Assembly (NCBI GenBank): GCA_963575645.1
Contig: OY754472.1
Coordinates: 30,505,401-30,569,400, forward strand
From: Xanthostigma xanthostigma
Taxonomy: Eukaryota; Arthropoda; Insecta; Raphidioptera; Raphidiidae
Length of the DNA: 64,000 bases
Direction: 5' to 3'
The translations under genes and the position numbers were made by a program. Within the stretch, counting starts at the first letter, position 1. Every line of letters begins with the position of its first letter. Below, in pieces: positions 24,801 to 33,100 of this stretch. Below the pieces are notes generated by a model, which searched no databases, was not told the DNA's origin, and saw only the letters and a list, made by a program, of their open reading frames with translations.

Positions 24801-26590
24801 ATAACAGTCGGACTCATGTATTTTCAACTGATGTTACTCCCGCGTATTTTCAAGTTTTTAGTCTCCTCTTGCGCTGCTCAGCCAATAGAACTTTTTTTTC
24901 TGATTGGTCCATAACTGCCACCAAGTGAAGATGAAGAAGAAATTGAAAATACATTAATCGATTAGTTTTGACCACTTGAAAATTCATCAGTTCCACTGTA
25001 ATGCGATTTCTAGTCCTAAAAAAAATTGGTTGTCTGTAAAGTCGGTTTACGGACGATAGTTTTACGTGATAACGTATTCCGCTCGAATATCATATTTAAT
25101 AATACATTACTGCGCTCTCGCTTGCACGCACAGGGTCAGGCGGAACGTTACGGAACGTTCACTTTTTCGCGCGTGCAGCTGGTGTTTCATCAATTTATAA
25201 GACGTTATCACGTCAAAAACTTAGTCCGCCATCTTTAGAAGTCCGCCATAATGGATTTAGAGTCACGTCACTTTATTTTTCGAGTTATTCTCAGCAAGCC
25301 CTTTCATTTGATACCAATATTGTAGGAAAGCATAATAAAATTAGTCCACCATATATAGAAGTCCGCCATATTGGATTTAGAGTGACGTCACACAGCTAAC
25401 CATGCATTGTCATCCAAACTAAACGTGTATACAAATTTTCATCTCAATCGGTTGAAGATATCTGCTTTAAAATTATCGAAGGCATTCTAGTCGCTCACTT
25501 AGTAATTTAGTCGCTCACTTATTAATTTAGTCACCCAAATATTATTTTAATATCTCAAGTTATTAAAACAGGATTTCATCATCAGTCACCAAGTTTTTTT
25601 TTATTCAACCGTTTTATAATTCCCCTATTATTATTATATAAAACAACATTATAAGAGATATATTCTTTTACGCATGCGCCGATGTTCCCCAAAAACAATA
25701 GGCCAATTCATATTTGCATATCAAACATCCTCCCAAAATTTTGTTTCAATCCGCTCATCCGTGGTGTCGGAATGGTAAGAAATGTCAAAAGTGACGTTTG
25801 CATCTGTCAAAGTATTATGTTCTGATAATTAGTTATTCAAATTGTTAACTCAGAAGGCGTTGCATTTTACAAATATTGAAACGGCATCCGTTTTTGAACA
25901 AATGCTACCTTTTTATTTCATTATTGTAATAAATAATATTATCGACCAATTTTATTTTAAGACAGAACATACGCAATTTTGAAATTGCCATGTTAAACCA
26001 TGCAACAGAGAGAGATAACCGAAAGATGTTTTCCATCAGTTATATCAAATTGAATTTATTTCTATATAAATGTGTATAAAAAAACTGTTTGGGCATTTTC
26101 TGTTGTACGATTCTTATGTAAAATTTTCTCCTCTTTCGTTTAAGACAGGTTTCGAACCGATCTGATTTAAATTGAGCGAGTTATAAGCGAAAAACTTCGT
26201 TTTTTCCTTATTGCTCCCCTCTGGGGTCAAAATTCAAAAATCGGCCGACGTTACGAGCTAAGTTACGCGGAGATGAATCGAACAAAAAAAAGTTTTTTAA
26301 AATCGGTTAAGGCGTTTGGGCTGTACGCGTGACACAAAAAAACGTGACACACAGATTCACAGATTCACAGATTCACAGACAAAGCGAGTACATATAGGCG
26401 CTTTAGCTTACGCTATTCGCGCCTAAAAATGTAAGGCGATTTCGCATAAATATTAGAAAAAAATGAATTTAAAATAACTTACCATTTGTTTACAGTCGGT
26501 AACATCTTTGCCACACTTATAAAAGTAATAAGAACAGTTTGCTGGAACTGTTATTTTTAAAAATAATACGAACAAAATATTACCGCGCAT
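12893..26590 (-). CDS. IL-17-receptor-like SEFIR transmembrane protein, copy A
   Basis: Six exons join in frame (phases 0,1,1,1,1): 26483-26590, 18601-18811, 17309-17602, 15638-15925, 15462-15563 and 12893-13725 (1836 nt, 611 aa). Exon 1 encodes a signal peptide (MRGNILFVLFLKITV). Exons 2-4 (residues 37-300) form a cysteine-containing extracellular region with sequons such as KNST and NHTV; exon 4 looks like a fibronectin-III-type receptor domain. Exon 5 encodes one TM helix (about 305-327, LSGLVIIFIVIFIAVLW). Exon 6 starts a SEFIR domain at about 343 (PKLFVCHSPGDDKH; later WCMKTFQESDIVMFIP and KKLICTVTFPYS), then an acidic tail. SEFIR domains pair with SEFIR adaptors in IL-17 signalling at the plasma membrane. 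Intron 1 is expanded to 7.7 kb by MITEs and a satellite. Ligand and signalling role are not shown by the sequence. It could instead be a divergent SEFIR receptor outside the IL-17R family. Confidence 0.85.
13964..14530. mobile_element. MITE with ~90-bp inverted arms
   Basis: Arms 13964-14055 and 14436-14530 share GAGGATAGCCGTGGTC, the ACTCGACTACTGAA block and AATAAGTTCAAAAA in inverse orientation. It lies in intron 5 of receptor copy A. Confidence 0.65.
14841..15455 (+). mobile_element. RTE-like LINE 3' end with internal insertion
   Basis: It starts near CCCGTCCGGTTTCACCCGGG and ends TATATTAGTATAGAT. It is colinear with the copy at 56728-57076 except for about 250 bp (14995-15250) present only here, which carries a tRNA-Lys-like sequence. 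The diagnostic tail has TGAGATTAGCGCGTTCAACC. No reverse-transcriptase coding remains. Confidence 0.65.
15111..15183 (-). tRNA. tRNA-Lys-like pseudogene with altered anticodon loop
   Basis: Read on the minus strand, the D-arm (GGCTCAATCGGTAGAGCA) and the T-arm (GTGGG/CCCAC with loop TACGAGC), plus the 3' acceptor GTTGGGC, match animal tRNA-Lys(CTT). The anticodon loop reads CTGTCAA (GTC) instead of CTCTTAA. The anticodon stem is broken and two acceptor pairs are lost, so it is unlikely to be a functional tRNA. It lies in an insertion inside a LINE tail, suggesting a tRNA-derived SINE. Confidence 0.6.
16384..16980 (+). mobile_element. RTE-like LINE 3' end split by another repeat
   Basis: The left part (CGGCCCGGTCCGGCTAGCCC, then TTTTTTCGTCGACTTACG) matches 55056-55150. 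The right tip is TATAATATTAGTATAGAT. Between them sits the 377-bp repeat at 16568-16944. It lies in intron 3 of receptor copy A. Confidence 0.55.
16568..16944. repeat. 377-bp dispersed repeat, copy 1
   Basis: It is highly similar over its full length to 45788-46165 (shared CTCTTTCTTCGATGTAATTC and GACGTTAACATGGGCGTACC). It includes a short inverted pair, GGGCGTACCCAG and CTGGATACGCC, which may be a smaller MITE inside. No coding capacity. Confidence 0.65.
16997..17104 (-). other. Exon-like segment of unknown origin
   Basis: On the minus strand a good acceptor (polypyrimidine tract, then GACAG at about 17105) is followed by 36 sense codons (FKIVEQLNKKKQKLIDSQHF, then VNVFELFQALNCNDFNK) and TGA. 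The phase does not match exon 3 of receptor copy A: if spliced there, the frame would stop after a few residues. It may be a captured terminal exon of another gene or chance. Confidence 0.3.
17781..18160. mobile_element. 380-bp MITE
   Basis: TCGTTGGTTCTGTAATATCT at the left is repeated inversely at 18138-18160 with few changes. Similar motifs (CACATAAGAG, GTTGGTTACTGTAAAA) recur inside. It lies in intron 2 of receptor copy A. Confidence 0.55.
18298..18493 (+). repeat. Foldback element with hammerhead-like core
   Basis: ATGAGTATAGTCTGGATGTT at the left end is repeated inversely at 18467-18493. The centre reads CTGATGA (18368-18374), one T, a perfect 4-bp stem GCCT/AGGC with loop TTTG, and GAAAC (18388-18392). 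The design is the same as at 4809-5031. Confidence 0.5.
19034..19560. mobile_element. 527-bp hAT-type MITE, complete
   Basis: Ends TAGTGATGTGCCGGAT and ATCCGGCACATCACTA are exact inverted repeats with a perfect 8-bp duplication ATAGACAT (19026-19033 and 19561-19568). The subterminal regions are runs of GGATACGGATAT. It lies in intron 1 of receptor copy A; a truncated relative is at 8003-8492. Confidence 0.9.
19600..19985. mobile_element. 385-bp MITE, probable Tc1/mariner type
   Basis: GGGACCGGTAATTGCTCGTA at the left end and its near-inverse at the right are followed by more pairing (AAACTATGACTAATTTG), giving arms of at least 60 bp. TA flanks both ends. Confidence 0.6.
20330..20625 (+). repeat. 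Short direct repeats before the satellite
   Basis: Blocks with ATTCGCATACCC..TTTATC, GTTCAC.CCGGAATT and AAAAACTCCAC recur three or so times with a spacing of about 45-130 bp. The overlapping frames at 20320-20630 are products of this repetition. Confidence 0.45.
20626..24783 (+). repeat. 120-bp satellite array, about 34 tandem units
   Basis: Units of 120 bp repeat head to tail with the core CATTTGATACCCATATTG, AGTCCGCCATCTTTAGAAGT and CGCCATATTGGATTTAGAG. Since 120 is a multiple of three, long frames stay open (671 and 444 codons), but they begin and end at array indels and show no gene structure. Most units contain the palindrome TGACGTCA. Variants recur in a fixed order, for example AAATTCAC/TTACAG units followed by AACTCC/CACGCC units at 20761-20881, 21241-21361, 22201-22321 and 24241-24361. 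That is a higher-order repeat. The array sits in intron 1 of receptor copy A. Confidence 0.95.
24678..24705. mobile_element. 28-bp palindromic insertion with 8-bp target duplication
   Basis: One satellite unit is interrupted by CATGGACATAGG, TATT and CCTATGTCCATG, a perfect 12-bp inverted repeat with a 4-bp loop. The satellite sequence TTTGATAC is duplicated on both sides (24670-24677 and 24706-24713). This is what a transposon reduced to its two termini would leave. Confidence 0.75.
25024..25214. mobile_element. Copy of the ACGTGATAACGT repeat family
   Basis: It shares TGTCTGTAAAGTCGGTTTAC, CGATAGTTTTACGTGATAACG and the other end GACGTTATCACGTC with copies near 35411-35930 and 37477-37722. 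Its right end abuts a satellite unit at AAAAACTTAGTCC, so it landed in or beside the array at an oligo-A site. Confidence 0.6.
25215..25393 (+). repeat. Satellite remnant, 1.5 units
   Basis: The 120-bp unit resumes for about one and a half copies with more divergence than the main array, which is expected at an array edge. Confidence 0.85.
26160..26430 (+). mobile_element. LINE-like 3' remnant with 10-bp microsatellite
   Basis: GCTCCCCTCTGGGGTCAAAA and AAAATCGGTTAAGGCGTTT resemble a second tail at about 14555-14700. The segment contains three copies of CACAGATT(CACAGATT) spaced 10 bp apart (26350-26382). It ends 50 bp before the splice donor of exon 1 of receptor copy A. Confidence 0.4.
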
Positions 26591-26938
26591 TTTTTAAAAC
26601 GTAACTTTTGTGAGGTTACATTATATGTAAATTGAGACAGAATTAAAAGTAAACAACACTACATTTTGTATTGAGTCCAATGAAAAACTAATACAAATTA
26701 ATCTCCAAATAGTGAAAATATCTGTGGAAAGCGCGTTTTTCGTTATCAGAATTTTTTTGCAGATTACATTAGTTAAAAGAAGATAGAAGGTTACTAGGTG
26801 TGTTATCGATTAAGATAAAAAAAATGATTATTTGCTTTTTTTCCAGGTCCGTAGTGACGTAAGTAAACAGATTGTAGATTATAGACGCTCAATAGCTAAG
26901 GTTCGTAATGACGCAAATAACTAGCTGCTCGGATCTAA

Positions 26939-27486
26939 AGGCCGCTGCACATGAGGCTGGATTTGCCGCTAGATTTGACAACTAGTTTTCTAGCGCTGAT
27001 TGTCTTGATCGTTTTTATGTGCTCGCTTCACACGAGACATCTTTTCAAGCTTGTTTGTGGATGGATCTGGTGCGCGCGCAGTGACAGTTCAAATATGAAC
27101 ACATAGAGCAAAACGTCTGTTGTCGTGCTGTTGTCTGAGCAGAATGACGTCATGTTGGTTTGTGAGCGTTTGTTCATGTCGCCCACGTGACAAGATACTG
27201 TCTCCTGATTGGTACTTGCTTAGAGCAAGCAGAGGGTTTAGCAAGAAAAATAGCCCCTGCTCTAATTTTAAAATCCAGCTTGTGAGCTAGCAGGCGAGCC
27301 CGCAGTGATTGGTTCTAGCTCAGAGCAAGCAGAGCACCTAGCAAGAAAAATAGTCCCTGTTCTTATTTTAAAATCCATCTTGTGAGCTAGCAGGCGAGCC
27401 CGCAGTGATGTCATTTCCAGCCTAGTTGCCAGCCTGCCGGCCAGCAGAAGCCCCAGCGGTGTTTTTAGCCTCGTGTGCAGCGGCCT
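26939..27486. mobile_element. 548-bp MITE with TAA target duplication (PIF/Harbinger-type)
   Basis: Ends AGGCCGCTGCACATGAGGCT and the near-inverse at 27466-27486 are flanked by TAA (26936-26938 and 27487-27489). A block with AGAGCAAGCAGAG ... AGCAAGAAAAATAG ... TTGTGAGCTAGCAGGCGAG is present twice in tandem (about 27220-27310 and 27312-27410). Relatives lie at 48175-48548 and 61990-62160. Confidence 0.7.
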
Positions 27487-27489
27487 TAA

Positions 27490-28340
27490 ATAACTGTTTT
27501 CGCAGGCGAGAATACAGGTTTGGGGGTGAGAGACATTTTTTGTGTGATTTTACCTATCTTCCAGAAACTTTGTTATAAACAAAAAATTTTACCTTCTAAT
27601 ATTAATATGTTTGTGAAGTAATTGTTCTATTGTAACATTGTTATAATGTAATCATAATTGTTAAAATGCTTTTCAATTACGAACAGCGCAATGTCGCGAT
27701 GTTCCATGGAGACCAAAATGGCAGGAAAAATGATGTTGAACTGCAAACGGCGTTATCAAAAAATCTGATTTGTCAATGATCTTCCATTGTGACCATTCAT
27801 ATTTTTCCACAAGTAAAACATTGGAGACAAAAAAATCATTGATCGATTGAAACGATATTTTAAATTAAATCGTGTATTTAACGTATAGTTTTGCGTACAA
27901 TTTCCAATTCGAAACAATATTTTTCCATAGGCGTAGCTACGATTTTATCGTAGGGGGGCCAAATTTTCAACTCTACCTGCCATGACCAGCTGCGACTTAA
28001 ACATAATTTGAAAACTGTTCATAGAAGCGAAATCGATCAACACGACTTTCTGGAGAAATTTCACGACAAAGAAAATATGTTTTTATTGTAGATTTATCTT
28101 TTTATTTGCACGTGAACAATTAATATTCTAGGGTGGGCCATTAGCGTACCAAGAGGGGGGCATTTTTCTACGCATATTGGTCAAAAGTTGGCTTGCAAAG
28201 CGATTTTTTTCAGTCATTTGTTTTTCTTAAATGTAATTTGATGTTTTACATGCCAGGAAGTTTCACAACGACATTAAATTGCTCCTGCGTGTATAATGCT
28301 GTCATTATATTATAATCATATCTAAAGTTCTTATCAAATA
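27490..28340. other. Intergenic stretch upstream of receptor copy A
   Basis: I see no gene and no complete element. The region could hold the promoter of receptor copy A, but no core promoter motif stands out. Confidence 0.3.
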
Positions 28341-28389
28341 AGAGTTTTTGTCAATGCTTTCGGCTTGTTTCTTACGCGGGCCGAAACTG

Positions 28390-28520
28390 ACAAATACACA
28401 CTAAGTTCGGATCTGTATAGTGTATACGAAAATAAACAAAACATTCATGTTTTGCGATATAAAGAGGGGGCATTCCATAACCATACCCGGTTTCAAAACG
28501 TTGCATTTGAACATTTGAAG
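28390..28520 (-). promoter_or_regulatory. Upstream block shared by both receptor genes (copy A side)
   Basis: ACAAATACACACTAAGTTCG (with one mismatch further on) and the nearby GGG.CATTCCAT.. block recur at 42758-42845 upstream of receptor copy B. The distance to the start codon is about 1.8 kb here and 0.55 kb there, a difference explained by the MITE at 26939-27486 and other inserts. It could be an untranslated first exon or promoter, or only duplicated flank. The short frame 28365-28565 is not supported as coding. Confidence 0.35.
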
Positions 28521-28839
28521 CATAATGACAACATTATTTTAATTAGTGTAAAAGAGAATAACTGATAAGAAAATGATAACGCCTGGTGCTAACGGACAAT
28601 TTTTAGTCGGCCGACTGCTTAGCCCCACATCCTGGAGTGGTTCCCTAGGCCAAGAGCTTGGGCGGGCTCCCCTACATTAAGGAAAAAATAGTTTTTTTTT
28701 ATATATTTTTATTTCAACTAATTATATTTTGAAAGAAAAGATCGAAATTGTTGATTTCTTGTGGGCACGGAATTGACATCCCTGCGGCTGATCAAATGGT
28801 TTGTGAATTCTTTAAATTGGATTTGTATACGCTGACAGT

Positions 28840-29151
28840 CAGGGGCGGATCCAGTTTTTCCTTGATTTAGTGCTAGTTGTAGTCCAATGAAGCCCCATTT
28901 TTTGATAGAATAAGAATCTTTAAGTTAGGGTTTAAAATTCATTTTAGAGTCAGAGTTCACACTCGGTGACCTGACCAAACAAAGATTATAAATTTACCCT
29001 GTCAAAAATCATAATAATGATAATAATCATTAATATTAATTATTTTTGTCTGGGATAGGTATTAAAAATTTATAATTCAATATTTGTGAGCTTTTGTCAT
29101 TTGGGGGTACAGGTATTACGCCCTATTAGTCCTTATGTAGAACCACCCCTG
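28840..29151. mobile_element. 312-bp hAT-type MITE
   Basis: Ends CAGGGGCGGATCCA and GTAGAACCACCCCTG are imperfect inverted repeats flanked by the perfect 8-bp duplication CTGACAGT (28832-28839 and 29152-29159). Confidence 0.85.
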
Positions 29152-29339
29152 CTGACAGTTGATCGGTCAACCGAAATTAAAAATTTGCCTGTCAGCACCT
29201 AAAAAGTCAAATTAAGTTTGGACATTTATATAATCTACGACGTATATTATATACAAATTTAAATTATAAAAAAACGCAATTACAAAACTTATTTTAAGAC
29301 TAGAATAAATTAACACCTCGCTATATTGTCTTAAAAGTT

Positions 29340-30130
29340 CCAATGAAATCCCTTACGAGACACAAAAACTTTAATGCGCGATAACACAACGAACCGGGTA
29401 AATATCATTTCTAGTATTTTCTAGTTTCTACTCCTGACAGTTTTTCATATTTCTAAGTTGTATACAATTTAATCTTTAACTTTCAATTAAAAACATTTCC
29501 AATTTAGATTTTCGAAAGATTAAAGATTTGCGCAAATATTTTCACAGCATTTTTTTCACAATGATAACAATATTTTTTTCTAGAGATATTACATCTAAAC
29601 AATGAGAAAATCATGTTATAAGCTTTTTTTAAGTAATTCTTTTAATAGGAATGAATAATTATAGAAAGAAATGCTTTGCTTTTTTGTCAGGTTCGGAACA
29701 ATACTGTTCCAGATTTTAAGTGAATGATTGTCGTAATTTAAAATCCGTTAGTACTGAGACTTTAAAAAAAGACAAAATTCGACAATTTACTTTCTATGTA
29801 AATTTACATTTACCAAAACTAACATTTTAAGGAATAGTACCTCTTGTTAAGTATTTGGTCAACGTTTCTAGCCCTTCCCATCCTGCGCCCTACTGTTTTA
29901 AATCGTTCTCTCTCTGGCACGCCGCGATATATGGTTTGCGGTATGTTATGAATTTTTACCAAGATTTGTCTCAAATAATTTGCCTCCTTTGTAATAACTC
30001 ACTGTAAGTCGATGCATAGATTTTATAACTAGTTCAATAACGTCGATGAGTTTTGGAGAAATGCAGCCAACTTCAACTCCTTCGGAGCTTTAAGTAATTC
30101 TTTGCTTTATATAATTAGTAAGCGCATATT
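29340..30130. other. 3' flank of receptor copy B
   Basis: The part at about 29370-29465 matches 12700-12795 downstream of receptor copy A (ATAACACAACGAA.., CAGTTTTTCATAT, TTCTAAGTTGTA). In copy B it lies about 670 bp past the stop codon, against about 100-190 bp in copy A. Unrelated sequence has therefore entered the copy B flank at about 29470-30100. Confidence 0.5.
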
Positions 30131-33100
30131 TTATAGTTCCTTTAATTGCAAATTATACTGTGGATCAATTTCAATACCGCCCTCATCCTCATTATCGTTC
30201 TTGGATCTGTTCGCGCCTAATTCATTAGCTGCAAGTAAATTCGCGAGTATAAAGCCACTCCGTTCTTGACTGTACTTTTTGTCAACTTCATTTTGAACAG
30301 CGTGATTCCTCATCAGCAAACTACAGTTATCGCTTTTAATTTCACGAATTTCATTGTCTGAAGAATTGCCAACAATCTCTTGATTAATTCTATTATTGTC
30401 GTAGTTTTCTCGTGTTCTGGATATTTCGTCTCTCACTAAATTTATTCGACGATTTAGTTGCAAATTATAATCTGAATCAAGTTCAATACCGTCCTCGTCA
30501 TCGTCCTCGGATATGTTCGCGCCTAAATTATTAGCTGCAAGAACATCCGTGAGTATAAAGCCACTCCGTTCTTGACTGTCCTTTTTGTCAACTTCATTTT
30601 GGTCAGCGTGATTCCTCATCAGCAATCTACAGTTATCACTTTCAATTTCACGAATTTCATTACCTGAAGAATTGCCAACAACCTCTTGATTAATTCTATT
30701 ATTGTCGTAGTTTTCTTGTATTCTCGATATTTCATATTTCACTAAATTTATTCGACGTAATAATTCGTACACATCATAATCGCTGATGTAAACTTTTCGT
30801 GTTAAAAAGAGCGACCAAAATCTATTTTTTTCTTGGAACATGAAATGCATCAAAGCTTGGATCTGTTGGGGAACCAGAAATACTTTGAAAATGTTTAGTT
30901 CTTCGGGAATGTCGCTTTTTTTAGAATAAGGAAACGTTACGGTGCATATCAACTTCTTGCTTCTTGCACTTAATTCTTGTTTAATGAAGTTAATTATCAA
31001 TTGTTTCGTGTTCCGAATAATGGATTGGTCCAAACATTCAGGTGTTGGAATAAACATGACAATATCGGATTCTTGAAATGTCTTCAGACACCAGTTGTAT
31101 ATACTCGTTTCTTTCGACGACTGTATCTCTAACAGATCAATGCTTTTAGCATCTAACATTTTTTTCAAAATTACGAGTAGTTTTGAAACAACTTCCGAGT
31201 GTTTGTCGTCACCAGAACTGTGACAGACAAACACTTTTGGACGGTAATTCTTCAATAAGTCTCCTAAAAAATAAAAAGCGATATTTGATTTCAAAATGAC
31301 GATGTTTTCACTTCCTACCAGATGGAGAAGGTTTGGTTTTTCTCTAATTTGTAATAGAATGCAATCATTATATTATTATGTTGCCCAGACAAAAAAATTT
31401 AATTTTACATTAAACTTTTAAAAAAACAATCATTTTGTTGGCTGGGTTTGACGACTCGAGTTTTTTACCCACAACGGAACGACAAAGGTACATGCTTTTA
31501 GCCTGAGGGATTGTTTATTTGTTAGTTTGGAAAACGGTTTGATCAATTCAGATGCGGTTTTCTGTAGAGGGTTTGTAATTCATCTGCGATGGTTCTTAAT
31601 CACAAAAATCATAACAAACGTGCTACGCACGAACAGATCTAACAAGCGTCCGTTAGTAGTGGTTTTTACAGCAATACACTTGAACATTTAAAAAACTATA
31701 ACAAACGTGCTACTCACGAACAGATCTAACAAGTGTCCGTAACTAGTGCGTAAATGTAATAGAAAAAGATATCTCGTGAACAAATGAATCAATTTTGATG
31801 CGGTTTGCGGAAATTAACGCAGTTTATTCAGGGGAAGAGCTGATTCGATTTTGGAATTAATCGGTTTAGTAGTTTAGTAAATATTCTAAAAAAAAAACAA
31901 ATTTCTAAAAATTTTTGGAACTTGTATTTTCGTAATTTCTCAAAATTTATTGGGCCGAATCATTCTAAATTTTCAGGAAATCTAAGTTCAGTAAGGTCAC
32001 GTCAGAGGCCGCAAACCGCGTTTCAATCGGACACTCCGTTCAAAAGATATAAGAGTTTTACATACATACATACATACAGCCCTACAGACATCGTCGCCAA
32101 AATAGTCAGAATAGCTTCCTAGGACCTCAAAACGTCGAGATCTGGCGAAAACTCGATTTTCAAAAATCGGGGTGAAAACAATAACTTCTCGTTTTTTTTG
32201 ATAAAAATTTCGATTTTTTTTATAGCGGGAAGTTAAAAATAGTATAGGATTTTTCGATTCGAAATGACATGTTATATTACATACTCACTTTTATATGTGT
32301 AAGCTTTCCAGACAAGAGCTATAAAAATCGTTACAAATATTGTAGTCAAACACATTAAAACATAGACGGAAATAATCGTCACGTTGGAAGCTAAAACAAA
32401 AAATCACATTAAAGACATTCATAGAAAATTTGCTCAATAGTATTAAATTGTATAAAAATACTTACGTATCCAAAATTTTGGTGTCAAACAATTATATTTG
32501 TTGCAATCGGATTTTTCATGACTAATTCGAAAATAATAAAAGTATCCGCCTTTTAGATCGGTGAACAATTTCCGTATTTCACCATCGACCAGACGTTCAG
32601 TTGTTACGGTATGATTTTGTTCGAGTTTCTCTTCTTCTGTTGTGTCCCGCCACACTTGGATGTTGTACGTCGTAATATCTAGTTCTTTTGGAGCGGGTTG
32701 AATTCTTAACTTGATATTGTTTGAGTCAGTAATGTCAATGTAAGAAAAGTCGACTGCAAAGAGAAAAAAAAAAAACACTTCACTTTCAATTGTATTCACT
32801 CCCGCGCGAAGTACAATTTTTAGTTTGCACAAGAGTCAAAGAAAGAGGTTTGCATATAATTTATTGAAATAAAATGATAAAAGAACTGAAGTGAGATTAG
32901 TATAAATACGGCTATTAGACGCTACGCGCATGCAAACATGAAAGCTACCTCTATTCTGTTGGTGACCTTTCGCTGCAAGCAATTTCACTAATTTTGATGC
33001 TACAGTGTGCGCGCGCAATGTAAACATTCACTCCCATTATTGCATATATCGCTAACCTAGCGTCAGAGCTGATATAAGAAGTTATATCTAAGTTAATTTC

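Noticed and set aside
20626..25393. CRISPR-like array
   Set aside because: Units are contiguous and similar over all 120 bp with no unique spacers; this is a eukaryotic satellite.
28365..28565. 66-codon plus frame upstream of receptor copy A
   Set aside because: The homologous block upstream of copy B is not open in this frame, so it is unlikely to be coding.
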